Source: Moraxella catarrhalis
Lineage (GTDB): Bacteria; Pseudomonadota; Gammaproteobacteria; Pseudomonadales; Moraxellaceae
NCBI RefSeq assembly: GCF_001656295.1
Contig: NZ_LXHE01000023.1
Span: 1 to 45,185 of the forward strand
Direction of reading: 5' to 3'
DNA length: 45,185 nucleotides
Shown here piece by piece: positions 28,895 through 37,967 of the stretch (within the stretch, counting starts at the first letter, position 1; every line of letters starts with the position of its first letter). A model generated the notes under the pieces. The model saw only the letters and a list, made by a program, of their open reading frames with translations, was not told the DNA's origin and made no database searches. Both the position numbers and the translations under genes were made by a program.

Positions 28895-30379
28895 TTATTC
28901 GCTGACATCCATGCACCAATATTTGGTGGTGACATACTCTTCGATGCCATATTTTGAGCCTTCACGCCCAAAGCCTGACTGCTTCACACCGCCAAATGGT
29001 GCAACTTCAGTTGATAAAAGCCCTGTATTTTGGGCGACCATGCCATATTCTAGTGCTTCAGAGACACGCCAAGCACGAGCATGGCTTTGGGTATAAAAAT
29101 ACGCTGCCAAGCCATAGATGGTATCATTAGCATGGCGGATGACTTCTTTTTCATCCTCAAAGGTCATGATCGGTGCAATCGGACCGAATATCTCCTCATG
29201 AGCAATATCCATCTCATCATTGATACCGCTGATGACAGTTGGCGTAAATGACAGCTGGCTTGCCTCATGCGGTGCACCGCCAGTGACCAAGGTCGCCCCT
29301 TTGTCAAGCGCATCACCCAAAAGCGACTGCACTTTTTTGAGTGCCTGTTGGTTGATTAGCGGTCCGACATCGGTTGAGTCATCAGCGCCATCACCGACCT
29401 TGAGCGCCTCCACTTTTTGCTTAAACTTCGCCAAAAATTCATCCTTAACCGAGCTTTGGACATAGACGCGGTTAGCACACACACAAGTTTGCCCTGCGTT
29501 TCGATACTTTGAAGCAATCAGCCCTTCTGCCGCCTTTTCTAGATCAGCATCATCAAACACGATGAAAGGTGCATTACCGCCGAGCTCCATGGACAGCTTT
29601 TTGACGGTGCTTGCGCATTGCTCCATGAGCACTCGTCCCACTTCGGTAGAGCCTGTGAATGAAAGCTTATGGATGCGTGCATCTTTGGTGAGCACCTCGC
29701 CGACCACAGACGATTTGCCAGTAACGACTTGTAATACACCCGCAGGAATGCCTGCTTGTTTTGCCAAATATGCGAGCGCCAGTGCAGAAAATGGCGTCTC
29801 GGTGGCAGGCTTAATGATCATGGTGCAGCCAGCTGCCAGCGCGGGCGCCGCCTTACGCGTGATCATCGCCGATGGGAAATTCCAAGGCGTAATCGCGGCG
29901 CACACACCCACTGGCTGCTTGAGCACCACATAGCGCAGTGACTGATTGGCGCTTGGGATGACATCCCCATACACGCGCTTGGCTTCGTCAGCGAACCAGC
30001 GTATGAAGCTATTGGCATAACCAATCTCCCCGCGCGACTCCTTGATGGGCTTGCCTTGTTCATAGGTCATGATCAGCGCCAAATCCTCTTTGTGCACATC
30101 AATCAAATCCGCCCAAGCATGTAAAAGCTTGGCGCGCTCACTTGCTGTAGTATTCGCCCAGCCTACCTGAGCGGTATCGGCGCACTCAACCGCTTTTAGG
30201 ACCGCCTCTTTTGATAAACTGGGTATCGTACCTAGCGCCTCACCTGTAAAGGGATTGGTCACTGTGATGGTATCACCCGTATCGGCATTAACCCATTCGC
30301 CGCCGATTAAGCAAGCTTGCTTTAGCAAATCAGGGCAGTCAAGGGGAATGGATGAATTTTTGGTCGTCGTTTGGTTCAT
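28895..30379 (-). CDS. NAD(P)-dependent succinate/glutarate semialdehyde dehydrogenase
   Basis: A 494-residue aldehyde dehydrogenase that oxidises the semialdehyde made by the neighbouring aminotransferase. Catalytic Glu is in MELGGNAPFIVFDDADL (about 265-281) and catalytic Cys in NAGQTCVCANRVYV (about 302). The cofactor region has PWNFPSAMITRKAAPALAAG, and SFTGSTEVG is present. It starts at ATG 30379 with AAAGGA upstream. It is divergent from the iclR gene across a shared operator. GabD and DavD activities overlap; the setting favours glutarate semialdehyde. Confidence 0.9.
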   Translation of the reverse strand: MNQTTTKNSSIPLDCPDLLKQACLIGGEWVNADTGDTITVTNPFTGEALGTIPSLSKEAVLKAVECADTAQVGWANTTASERAKLLHAWADLIDVHKEDLALIMTYEQGKPIKESRGEIGYANSFIRWFADEAKRVYGDVIPSANQSLRYVVLKQPVGVCAAITPWNFPSAMITRKAAPALAAGCTMIIKPATETPFSALALAYLAKQAGIPAGVLQVVTGKSSVVGEVLTKDARIHKLSFTGSTEVGRVLMEQCASTVKKLSMELGGNAPFIVFDDADLEKAAEGLIASKYRNAGQTCVCANRVYVQSSVKDEFLAKFKQKVEALKVGDGADDSTDVGPLINQQALKKVQSLLGDALDKGATLVTGGAPHEASQLSFTPTVISGINDEMDIAHEEIFGPIAPIMTFEDEKEVIRHANDTIYGLAAYFYTQSHARAWRVSEALEYGMVAQNTGLLSTEVAPFGGVKQSGFGREGSKYGIEEYVTTKYWCMDVSE

Positions 30380-30437
30380 AGCACATCCTTTTTACTGATA
30401 AATTATGACCTAAAAAAACTGTGGATTGAATTAATTG

Positions 30438-30471
30438 TTCCATATATTGAACATATGTTCTTTATATTGTA
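30438..30471. promoter_or_regulatory. Probable IclR-family operator, site 2 (dehydrogenase/iclR divergent promoter)
   Basis: Core GAACATATGTTC (30449-30460) is a perfect palindrome, with outer arms TTCCATATAT and TTATATTGTA. It is the most symmetric of the three copies and lies 59 bp upstream of the dehydrogenase gene, in the space shared with iclR. Confidence 0.75.
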
Positions 30472-30609
30472 CAATATAGCACTAAATATTTTGGAATACA
30501 AGACCAAAATTCAGGGTTTTGTGACAAGCAAGATCAGTTGCATGAATATCTTGTATAGACAGTTTAAGATATGCGATAATTTGGCAATTTTACACATTTA
30601 ACCTTATCA

Positions 30610-31422
30610 ATGACATCAGAACCCACCATGACCAGTACACCAAAATCATCAGCCGCCCCCAAGGCAGCCAGCGTACCTGCGCTTGACAAAGCCTTTGAAA
30701 TTCTTGACTTTCTCACCCAAAGCCCCTCGCCCGTCTCTGCTGCCGCCATCGCCAAAGAGCTGGGGCTCGCTCGCTCTACCACTCACAATATCTTACAAGC
30801 ACTCAGCGCAAAAGGCGTGCTGTACAAAGATGCCAATCATTTGTTTAGCTTAGGTTCGTATTTATTGTATTGGGCGGGACGGTTTGAGATGGCGCATGGC
30901 GTGGCTGGGGTATTTCATGAGCTTGTGGCAAGCTTTGATGAGCTTACGCCCTATACGGTCACCTTATCGACGATAGATTTTGAGCGCGGCGAAACGGTTT
31001 TTTTGAGCTCGCATCAAGGCACCAGTGCAATTGACTTTGTGTTTCGGCGCGGCATTCGAGTACCTGCCCTTTTTTCGGCGACAGGCAAAGCCATCCTAAG
31101 CCAGCAGCCTTTTAAGCAGGTTGTCTCAATGTATCCAGATTTCCCCGCACCGCTGACCGAGCGCGGCGTGGCTGATTTTGATCAACTCAAAGGAGAGTTT
31201 GAGCATATCAAGCAAACGCGCTTATCGCTTGACGACGGTCAGCTACGACTTGGCATGACGTGTATCGGCACCTACATCCAAAGCCCTGATGACAAGGTCA
31301 AGCTTGGCATTGCTGTGTCTTTATCCGACAGCGAATATGACAACAAAAAAGCAGAAATTGGCGATGCGCTCATCAAGCTTGCCCAAGCCATCGAAAGCCG
31401 CATGGGAATTAGTAAAATTTAA
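30610..31422 (+). CDS. IclR-family transcriptional regulator
   Basis: A 270-residue regulator. The winged helix-turn-helix is at about 22-85 (ALDKAFEILDFL, AAAIAKELGLARSTTHNILQAL). The rest is the IclR effector-binding domain, with GIRVPALFSATGKAILS near 150-165 and RLSLDDGQLRLGMTCIGTYI near 208-227. It lies in the middle of the catabolic genes, and its own promoter region holds the best copy of a palindrome repeated at two other gene-cluster promoters, so it is the natural candidate to bind them. The inducer may be glutarate or an upstream metabolite (inferred). A second ATG at 30628 is possible. Confidence 0.88.
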   Translation: MTSEPTMTSTPKSSAAPKAASVPALDKAFEILDFLTQSPSPVSAAAIAKELGLARSTTHNILQALSAKGVLYKDANHLFSLGSYLLYWAGRFEMAHGVAGVFHELVASFDELTPYTVTLSTIDFERGETVFLSSHQGTSAIDFVFRRGIRVPALFSATGKAILSQQPFKQVVSMYPDFPAPLTERGVADFDQLKGEFEHIKQTRLSLDDGQLRLGMTCIGTYIQSPDDKVKLGIAVSLSDSEYDNKKAEIGDALIKLAQAIESRMGISKI

Positions 31423-31477
31423 TCATCCTATCCGATGGCTTGATCACCAAAACAGACTCAGCTCTTGATATTTATAA

Positions 31478-31506
31478 AATAAAAGCAGCGGATGGCTGCT
31501 TTTATT
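31478..31506. terminator. Bidirectional terminator between iclR and the CoA-transferase gene
   Basis: A perfect 11-bp stem AATAAAAGCAG / CTGCTTTTATT with a 7-nt loop between convergent genes. Confidence 0.85.
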
Positions 31507-31524
31507 GATCCTTAAATCGTTGAC

Positions 31525-32739
31525 TTAGATGATGCCATTTTGCTTAAGTGTTTCGATGCTTTGATCATCCAGATATTTGGCAAGCACTTGAGCGGTATCC
31601 GCGCCAAGCAGTGGCGGCGCGGTGTGATACTGCGCAGGCGTGTCGGATAATTTGATGGGATTACCCAGCACCTTGACAGGCGAGCCTGCAAACTGATGCA
31701 CCATGCCGCGGTGGCGTGCTTGTGGTGTGTTGAGCGCTTCATCAATGGTGTTGATTGAGCCACAAGGAACGCCTGCATCATCTAGCAGATCCAGCCAATA
31801 TGCCCGAGTCTGACTGACAAAAACCGCTTGCATGGCAGGAATCAGCAGCTCACGGTTTATCACACGCTTAGGGTTCGTGGCGTAGCGCTCATCGGTATGC
31901 CATGTCTGCCCAAGCACCTGGCACAGTCGCTCAAACTGACCATCATTACCACAAGCAATAATAAAATGACCATCCAAAGCCGCAAAAACCTGATAAGGCA
32001 CAATGCTTGCATGAGCATTCCCCAGTCTTGGCGGTGTGGCGTTGGTTGCCAAATGGTTCATGCCGACATTAGCAAGCATGGCAAGCGCACTGTCAAACAG
32101 CGCCACATCCACCCACTGCCCCCTGCCCGTCTGCTGGCGTGCATATAAAGCAGTCAAGATACCCACCGTCAGCTGAAGACCTGAAAACAGATCCACCACT
32201 GCTACCCCGACTTTTTGGGGCGCGCCATCAGCCTCGCCAGTGATGCTCATCAACCCTGATAAACCTTGGATGATATAATCATAGCCCGCTTTATGAGCAT
32301 CTACTCCCGTCTGCCCAAATCCTGTCAAGGACGCATAAATCAGACGCGGATTGATCGCTTTTAGGCTATCATAATCTAGCCCATATTTTGCCAAATTACC
32401 CACCTTAAAATTCTCAACCAAAACATCGGCATCTTTGACCAGCTTTCGTATGACTGCCTGACCGTCTGGATGTGAGATATCCAGGGTTAGCGACTGCTTA
32501 TTACGATTGACTGTGGCAAAATAAGCACTGGTCATGCTGCCATTGTCATCTTCAAAATTGGGCGGGTTCCAGTGGCGAGTCTCATCGCCCACTTCTGGAC
32601 GCTCAATTTTTATCACTTGGGCGCCAAAATCCGCCAAAATCTGCGTGGCACTCGGTGCCGCCAAAACTCGTGATAAATCAATCACTTTAATCCCTTGTAG
32701 TGCCTGCGGCGATAAGCCCAAATCACTGACGTTATCCAT
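31525..32739 (-). CDS. Class III (CaiB/BaiF family) CoA-transferase, probably glutarate CoA-transferase
   Basis: A cytoplasmic enzyme of about 404 residues that moves CoA between acids. The start region LQGIKVIDLSRVLAAPSATQILADFGAQVIKIERPEVGDETRHW and the LVENFKVGNLAKYGLDYDSLKAINPRLIYASLTGFG block are hallmarks of the family; the catalytic Asp is expected just beyond, in the GYDYIIQGLSG region. It follows the glutaryl-CoA dehydrogenase gene on the same strand, so activating glutarate to glutaryl-CoA is the likely role. The ATG at 32739 is best spaced from AAAGGA; two further ATGs precede it. A hairpin at 32776-32807 separates it from gcdH. Confidence 0.87.
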   Translation of the reverse strand: MDNVSDLGLSPQALQGIKVIDLSRVLAAPSATQILADFGAQVIKIERPEVGDETRHWNPPNFEDDNGSMTSAYFATVNRNKQSLTLDISHPDGQAVIRKLVKDADVLVENFKVGNLAKYGLDYDSLKAINPRLIYASLTGFGQTGVDAHKAGYDYIIQGLSGLMSITGEADGAPQKVGVAVVDLFSGLQLTVGILTALYARQQTGRGQWVDVALFDSALAMLANVGMNHLATNATPPRLGNAHASIVPYQVFAALDGHFIIACGNDGQFERLCQVLGQTWHTDERYATNPKRVINRELLIPAMQAVFVSQTRAYWLDLLDDAGVPCGSINTIDEALNTPQARHRGMVHQFAGSPVKVLGNPIKLSDTPAQYHTAPPLLGADTAQVLAKYLDDQSIETLKQNGII

Positions 32740-32775
32740 CATCATTCCTTTTTATCATAAACTTTATAACAATAA

Positions 32776-32807
32776 AAAACGGGCAGGAGTACACCCTCGC
32801 CCGTTTT
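32776..32807 (-). terminator. Hairpin between glutaryl-CoA dehydrogenase and CoA-transferase genes
   Basis: Perfect 9-bp stem AAAACGGGC / GCCCGTTTT. On the minus strand it is followed by further T residues (GTTTTTTATTG). It may end most gcdH transcripts and reduce CoA-transferase expression. Confidence 0.75.
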
Positions 32808-32834
32808 GAAAAATATTTTAAGACATTAAACTAA

Positions 32835-34010
32835 TCAGGCAAAGGCTTGGATACCTGTGATCGCACGACCCAAAATCAGTGCATGGACATCGTGCGTGCC
32901 TTCGTAGGTGTTCACCGCCTCCAAATTCATGGCGTGGCGAATCACATGGAACTCATCGCTGATGCCATTGCCGCCATGCATATCGCGTGCCACACGGGCG
33001 ATGTTCAGCGCCTTACCGCAGTTATTACGCTTAATCAAAGAAATCATTTCAGGCGCTGCCTTGCCCTCGTCCATCAAACGACCCACTTGTAGGGCAGCTT
33101 GTAAGCCTAAGGTAATCTCAGTTTGCATATCGGCAAGCTTGAGCTGCATTAGCTGAGTGGCGGCTAAAGGACGACCAAACTGCTTACGATCAAGCGTATA
33201 AGTGCGCGCCGCCTGCCAACAAAATTCTGCCGCACCCATCGCACCCCAGGCGATGCCATAGCGAGCTTTATTTAGGCAGCCAAACGGTCCTTTGAGCCCG
33301 CGAATGTCGGGGAACGCGTTTTCTTCTGGAACGAACACGCGATTCATGACAATCTCCCCTGTGATTGATGCACGCAGAGAAAATTTGCCTTCGATTTTTG
33401 GGGCAGATAAGCCTTTCATACCTTTTTCAAGGACAAATCCACGAATCTGACCTTCGTCATCTTTTGCCCACACCACGAATACATCCGCAACCGGTGAATT
33501 GGTAATCCACATCTTAGAGCCGTGTAGCTCATAGCCACCCTCGACTTTTTTGGCGCGCGTTTTCATACTGGCAGGATCAGAGCCTGCATCAGGTTCGGTC
33601 AAGCCAAAGCAGCCAATGTACTCACCTGTCGCAAGCTTGGGTAAGTATTTTTGTTTTTGGGCTTCGGTGCCATAGGTATAAATTGGGTACATTACCAAGC
33701 TTGACTGCACACTCATCGCCGAGCGATAGCCAGAGTCCACCGACTCCACCGCTCGCGCCACCAAGCCATACGCTACATGCGAAAGTCCTGCACAGCCATA
33801 GCCTTCAAGCGTCATGCCCAGCAGTCCAAGCTCGCCCATCTGTCTCATGATATTGGTATCAAAGTTTTCATGGCGGTTGGCTTCGATGATGTTTGGCATC
33901 AGCTGTTTTTGACAAAAGCTCTTAGCGGTGTCATAAATCATGCGCTCTTCTTCGGTGAGCTGAGTATCTAGTAACAAGGCATCTTGCCAATCAAAAGGTG
34001 GGCGACTCAT
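32835..34010 (-). CDS. gcdH: Glutaryl-CoA dehydrogenase (acyl-CoA dehydrogenase family)
   Basis: A 391-residue FAD enzyme that oxidises and decarboxylates glutaryl-CoA to crotonyl-CoA. The ACAD signature [20 protein letters not shown] (about 133-152) and [19 protein letters not shown] are clear. The catalytic Glu sits in [20 protein letters not shown] near the C-terminus, matching GCDH and not short-chain ACADs. The ATG at 34010 follows AAGGAGAT. A 34-bp operator copy lies 37 bp upstream. It begins the minus-strand unit with the CoA-transferase. Confidence 0.94.
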   Translation of the reverse strand: MSRPPFDWQDALLLDTQLTEEERMIYDTAKSFCQKQLMPNIIEANRHENFDTNIMRQMGELGLLGMTLEGYGCAGLSHVAYGLVARAVESVDSGYRSAMSVQSSLVMYPIYTYGTEAQKQKYLPKLATGEYIGCFGLTEPDAGSDPASMKTRAKKVEGGYELHGSKMWITNSPVADVFVVWAKDDEGQIRGFVLEKGMKGLSAPKIEGKFSLRASITGEIVMNRVFVPEENAFPDIRGLKGPFGCLNKARYGIAWGAMGAAEFCWQAARTYTLDRKQFGRPLAATQLMQLKLADMQTEITLGLQAALQVGRLMDEGKAAPEMISLIKRNNCGKALNIARVARDMHGGNGISDEFHVIRHAMNLEAVNTYEGTHDVHALILGRAITGIQAFA

Positions 34011-34046
34011 GATATCTCCTTATCAATGCAATTAATGTCATGGTTA

Positions 34047-34080
34047 TTCAATATACTGTACAAAAGTTCTGTATATTGAA
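34047..34080. promoter_or_regulatory. Probable IclR-family operator, site 3 (gcdH promoter)
   Basis: Outer arms TTCAATATAC and GTATATTGAA form a perfect 10-bp inverted repeat around a core GTACAAAAGTTC (34058-34069). Core and arm spacing equal those of the sites at 25718 and 30438. Confidence 0.7.
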
Positions 34081-34354
34081 ACATGTCCCTATTTAATCAA
34101 ATAAAACGTGCTTTGTAAAGGGGCGGCGGATAAATTTATTCACCCCTTTTTATTTTGTTAGCCTTGAGCCTGTTAGCGGATATGGGCTGACTTATCATAA
34201 CCTGAATGATACATACCATCACTCAGACGACTACTTACGATGGCTGCTTACATTTTAATCTCATATTAAAATAGCTCACCCCCCCCAAAAAAAGATGATG
34301 AGCCGCCAATAAGGTCATGGCACATTAGCAATGATATGGTTAATGGTTAACCAA
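34081..34354. other. Intergenic region upstream of gcdH
   Basis: No gene is evident. It contains a hairpin with arms AAAGGGG and CCCCTTT near 34115-34145, followed on the plus strand by a T-rich run, and a C8-A7 homopolymer pair at 34279-34293. No plus-strand gene exists that the hairpin would terminate. Confidence 0.4.
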
Positions 34355-35236
34355 TTAAGATGCCAACAAGGATTTTTTGCGTAAAAAATCTTGTGCCACT
34401 TTTCTTTCATTTTGACCTTGATTTTCTACCAAGTTATTTAAAGATGCCATCTCTTGTTCTGAAATTAGCCCGTCCATTTTCATGAGTGCAGACTCAAGTT
34501 TTGGGTACTTTTGTAGTGCTTCTTGTCTGACGACCGTGCCTGCATGGTAATGGGTATAAAATGCCCTATCATCTGTTAGCACTTTTAGATTTGGGTTGGT
34601 GAGAGCACCATCGGTAGTTGAGATACTGACGACATCAATTTGACTGTTATTAAGTGCTTGGTATTTTAGGCCAATATCTAAATCTTTGGTATTTTTAAAG
34701 TGATAACCGTAAGTATCGCTTAACGCTTGGTAACCGTCATCACGCTCAAAAAAATCATACTCAGCACCAAAAGTAAGATTTGGGCTAACGGGTGCAAGCT
34801 GACTAAAAGTAGCAATTTGATTAGTATCGGCATAGTCAGAACGCACCGCCAAGCCGAAGGTATTATCAAAGCCATACATACCCACCCAGCGAAAGTTATA
34901 TTTGTCTTGATAGCTTATTTTAAGATTTTCTAAAAGCACAGCTTGATCAAAGATTGGCTCATTTTTTAGGACATACAGCCATGCCGTACCTGTATATTCT
35001 GGATACAAATCAAACTCACCTTTAAGCATGGCAGGATGGATATTTGCTGTACCCCCACCGATACCTTTAGTAATTTCAACTGCTGTGCCAGTTTCTTGCT
35101 CGATGAGTATGGCAAGCATTTCAGCGATGATGAATTGTTCGGTCATGGGCTTGGTGGCAATGCGAATTTTATCATCTTGACTTTGGCAGGCGACCAATAG
35201 AACGCTCATAAGTAGCAGAACAGATTTTTTAAGCAT
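34355..35236 (-). CDS. Glycine betaine/choline-type ABC transporter substrate-binding lipoprotein (OsmF/OpuC-like)
   Basis: A 293-residue periplasmic solute-binding lipoprotein. The signal [20 protein letters not shown] has a lipobox ending at Cys18. The mature part is of the OpuAC type ([27 protein letters not shown], then [29 protein letters not shown]), the family that binds betaine, choline or related osmolytes. The ATG at 35236 has GGAGAAA upstream, and the gene overlaps the permease gene 5' of it by 8 bp; 21 more codons upstream are open but overlap the permease. No ATPase gene is next to it. Confidence 0.87.
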   Translation of the reverse strand: MLKKSVLLLMSVLLVACQSQDDKIRIATKPMTEQFIIAEMLAILIEQETGTAVEITKGIGGGTANIHPAMLKGEFDLYPEYTGTAWLYVLKNEPIFDQAVLLENLKISYQDKYNFRWVGMYGFDNTFGLAVRSDYADTNQIATFSQLAPVSPNLTFGAEYDFFERDDGYQALSDTYGYHFKNTKDLDIGLKYQALNNSQIDVVSISTTDGALTNPNLKVLTDDRAFYTHYHAGTVVRQEALQKYPKLESALMKMDGLISEQEMASLNNLVENQGQNERKVAQDFLRKKSLLAS

Positions 35237-35876
35237 GAGATTTTCTCCATTTGATTGATTTTTCAAAATACGCCAGCACAAAGTCAGCCAAAAACGCAAT
35301 AAGCATGATCAAAATACTACCGACTGCGGTCATGGCGGTGCTATTGGTGGTGATACCACGATATACCGCCACACCAAGCCCACCTGCACCAATAAAAGAT
35401 GCAACCCCTGCCAGTGCAATGGTCATCACCAGCATCGTACGAATGGCTGATAAAATAATCGGTAATGCCAAAGGCAGCTTAATGCGGCGTAAAATCTGCC
35501 AGCGTGTCATTCCAAAGGCCTCGGCGGCTTCTATCAATCCCATATCAATCTGCCGAAGCCCTGTGCGTGTGCCATTAATCATCGGTAACAGTGCATAAAT
35601 TACCAGTGCAATGATTGCTGAAATATTACCAATACCACTCACCAAAATCAATAAGCCAAATAAAGAAATGCTTGGGATGGTATAAATGATATTGCTTGTT
35701 TGAATGACAAACGGTGCAAACTTCTGATGTTCGGTAATTAGCACACCAAGCCCAACACCAATCACGATCGCACAGCTTGCCGCAATACCGCAAATCATCA
35801 AATGCTCAACAAACAGTCGCATAAAAAACTCAGAGCGAGTGGTCAGAAGCTGTAGCATCTCTTGAATGATCATCAC
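35229..35876 (-). CDS. Glycine betaine-type ABC transporter permease
   Basis: A 215-residue inner-membrane protein with five to six helices. The ABC-permease EAA loop is [23 protein letters not shown] (about 130-152), and [18 protein letters not shown] is typical of the OpuCB/OsmW/YehW group. A Shine-Dalgarno AAAGGA lies nine bases before the paired ATG start. It is the first gene of a two-gene unit with the binding protein, overlapping it by 8 bp. Usually an ATPase gene (opuCA/osmV) and often a second permease are in such an operon; neither is here. Confidence 0.87.
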   Translation of the reverse strand: MMIIQEMLQLLTTRSEFFMRLFVEHLMICGIAASCAIVIGVGLGVLITEHQKFAPFVIQTSNIIYTIPSISLFGLLILVSGIGNISAIIALVIYALLPMINGTRTGLRQIDMGLIEAAEAFGMTRWQILRRIKLPLALPIILSAIRTMLVMTIALAGVASFIGAGGLGVAVYRGITTNSTAMTAVGSILIMLIAFLADFVLAYFEKSIKWRKSHA

Positions 35877-36409
35877 GCCATATCCTTTGATTTTTTTATA
35901 AATTTATTTAAGTGAGTATAAATAATTAATCTGTCATTTTATACGACCAAGACACATATTACAATGTTCAGCGTTATAAATATTGTAAAAGTGGGTAACG
36001 GATTATCAAGGTGAGTGCCGATAAGCGACTGGCATGCCTGCCATTGCTTACAGTTATCGGATAAAATCTTGATATTTGCGACCAATGATTACCTTTAATT
36101 TAGACCGCCCATCTTAAATGCTAACCGTCGTTAGTAATTATGTAAAGATACTAGACGCTTGCCTCATAAAGGGGTATGATAATCATAATTTTATGGGTGA
36201 GATGCTCTGATACCCGATACCACGGAATGACTAATTTATTAAATTTTATTTATAATAATATATTAATAAATTTATATAAAACTGTCAATGTTAGTTAATG
36301 GGCAAAAAGGAGATTTACTGTAATTAAAATTAACAACCCAAAACGACACAAATCATCACACAATTTGCAATAAATCATATAGACAACATCTTATAGATAA
36401 TAAGGATAA
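35877..36409. other. Large intergenic region with an extended inverted-repeat structure
   Basis: 533 bp between divergent genes with no convincing ORF. At 36004-36074 there is a nested inverted repeat: TATCAAG with CTTGATA outside, then seven unpaired bases on each side, then CCGATAA with TTATCGG, then TGGCA/TGCCA near the centre. A Fur-like ATGATAATCATAA motif lies at about 36176-36188, inside a GGGTAT/ATACCC pair. The A/T-rich 36225-36295 stretch precedes the DJ-1-like gene. AAGGA at about 36401 is that gene's ribosome-binding site. Confidence 0.5.
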
Positions 36410-37090
36410 ATGATGAAAATTTTAATGGTATTAACCTCACACGAAAATCTTGGAGACACTGGTAAAAAAACGGGTTTTTGGTTAGAGGAATTTGCTTCGC
36501 CATATTATGCGTTTAAAGATGCTGGTGCTGACATTACCTTAGCGTCCCCCGCTGGCGGTCAACCACCGCTTGACCCAAAAAGTGATGAGCCAGACGCTCA
36601 GACCGAATTTACTGAACGATTTAAGCAAGATGCCGCCGCCAAAGAACAGTTGGCAACCACTCATAAATTGGCTGATATTAAGGCTGCCGATTATGACGCA
36701 GTATTCTATCCAGGTGGTCATGGCCCAATGTGGGATTTGGCAGTTGATGAGCAATCCATCTCATTAATTCAAGATTTTGTGAATGCCGATAAGCCAGTGG
36801 CTTTTGTTTGTCATGCACCCGCCGCACTCAAAAATGTGAAAATTGATGGCGAATATTTTGTTAAAGATAAAAAAGTAACTGGCTTTAGCAATTCCGAAGA
36901 ACAAGCCGTCAGTCTGTTAGATGTCGTTCCGTTCTTGTTAGAAGATGTTCTAAAAGAAAATGGGGGTAAATATGAAAAAGTTGCTGATTGGCAATCGTAT
37001 GTGGTAGAAGATGGCCTGTTAATCACGGGTCAAAACCCTGCTTCATCTGAAGATACTGCCAAGCGGTTAATTCAAAAACTACAGGCTTAA
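36410..37090 (+). CDS. DJ-1/PfpI (type 1 glutamine amidotransferase-like, Hsp31) family protein
   Basis: A 226-residue cytoplasmic protein of the ThiJ/DJ-1/PfpI fold, in the subgroup with Hsp31/glyoxalase III-like enzymes that remove methylglyoxal or repair glycated molecules. Visible marks are KTGFWLEEFASPYY (conserved Glu), DYDAVFYPGGHGPMWDL (about 95-111), and the nucleophile elbow FVCHAPAAL with the catalytic Cys and following His. The ATG is preceded by AAGGA. It stands alone. Whether it is a chaperone, glyoxalase or peptidase cannot be decided from sequence. Confidence 0.88.
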   Translation: MMKILMVLTSHENLGDTGKKTGFWLEEFASPYYAFKDAGADITLASPAGGQPPLDPKSDEPDAQTEFTERFKQDAAAKEQLATTHKLADIKAADYDAVFYPGGHGPMWDLAVDEQSISLIQDFVNADKPVAFVCHAPAALKNVKIDGEYFVKDKKVTGFSNSEEQAVSLLDVVPFLLEDVLKENGGKYEKVADWQSYVVEDGLLITGQNPASSEDTAKRLIQKLQA

Positions 37091-37232
37091 TCAACCACCG
37101 CTGACCATGTCCATGATGATTGCTCTGATGGGATGGTCAGCCCAGCTTATTGATTGCTTTGGTTATTTTGGTTATGATGTCGGCAGATCAGCCATATTGT
37201 AATCTAAATACTTCTGAATTCTCTGCTATGAG

Positions 37233-37664
37233 CTAAAGAGTTAAAATTTCTTTTAGTTGTTCAGTACTCATATCCCAATGAGAAATTCCATAAATCTCAC
37301 TAGAAAGGTATGTATAAAAACACTCCAGTATTTTAGTATCAAAATAATATATTGGAAAATAATTTCCATATCCTTCATATATTTCCTCAAAATCCTCTTT
37401 TGAACTCAAAACCGAAATATTATCAGTTATAAAAATAAAACTTTCGGTAATATAAAAACCTTCATCTTCTTCATTATCAGATAAAAAATTTTTTGGTATG
37501 ATGGTATATATTTCTATATTGGAAATTTTATTTCTTGGTGACTCATATCTTTTTATCGAAGCAGCTGGTCGAATATACTCCAAGGAAAACCTGACGGCAT
37601 GCTTCCATTGATTTACATAATCAAACCTACTCCAATCACTAGTAATAAGCTTAAAACTTTCCAC
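37233..37664 (-). CDS. Hypothetical protein, probable immunity protein of an orphan toxin module
   Basis: A 143-residue acidic, soluble protein rich in Tyr, Ile and Phe, with no signal or membrane helix. I do not recognise its family. It starts at GTG 37664 with only a weak ribosome-binding site, and is A/T-rich compared with the core genes. It lies 62 bp downstream of a short toxin-tail reading frame (37727-37882) on the same strand, exactly where the immunity gene of a contact-dependent inhibition or polymorphic toxin system would be. That position is the reason for the call. Confidence 0.55.
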   Translation of the reverse strand: MESFKLITSDWSRFDYVNQWKHAVRFSLEYIRPAASIKRYESPRNKISNIEIYTIIPKNFLSDNEEDEGFYITESFIFITDNISVLSSKEDFEEIYEGYGNYFPIYYFDTKILECFYTYLSSEIYGISHWDMSTEQLKEILTL

Positions 37665-37726
37665 ATATTTTCCCAGTCGGATATTAACAGTATCTTATTT
37701 AGTAAAATAAATAAAATTTCGCATTG

Positions 37727-37882
37727 TTAATCCTTAAATATTACAAGATCTTTGTCCGCTGCACCCAATCTTTTGCCTTTTTTGTCAAAAATTTTCCAAA
37801 CCCCACCGTTATGACTATGCATATTCCACTCCAAATGGTCACCCATTCCACTCTTCACGTGACCACTTATTCTACTCTTCAT
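37727..37882 (-). pseudogene. Orphan C-terminal tail of a polymorphic/CDI-type toxin
   Basis: A 51-residue frame beginning MKSRISGHVKSGMGDHLEW and ending in KIFDKKGKRLGAADKDL plus a few residues. It resembles the ends of toxin domains on large secreted proteins: His/Trp-rich EW...H then a K.FDK.GKRLG.AD segment that recalls the colicin E3-like layout (EW..HG...G..LG..D). There is no signal and no upstream secretion domain; a stop codon lies in frame just before it. So it is probably the last part of a lost tpsA/cdiA gene. The first codons come from two imperfect 24-bp repeats. Toxin class is a guess. Confidence 0.5.
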
Positions 37883-37884
37883 GT
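37837..37884. repeat. Two imperfect tandem 24-bp repeats in the toxin-tail frame
   Basis: Units at 37837-37860 and 37861-37884 share CACTY..ATTCYACTCTTCAYGT-type sequence with about five differences and encode the GHVKSGM / KSRISGH parts of the frame. Confidence 0.65.
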
Positions 37885-37967
37885 GATCATCTAATAGTTA
37901 TTTTTTATAATGACTATATTAAAATTAATTTGTAGAGGTGGCTAACAGTTGTTAAGACGTGATTTGC

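Noticed and set aside
34279-34293. C8-A7 homopolymer tract as a phase-variation switch
   Set aside because: It lies over 200 bp upstream of gcdH, outside any coding frame or assigned promoter; there is no evident gene whose expression it would control.
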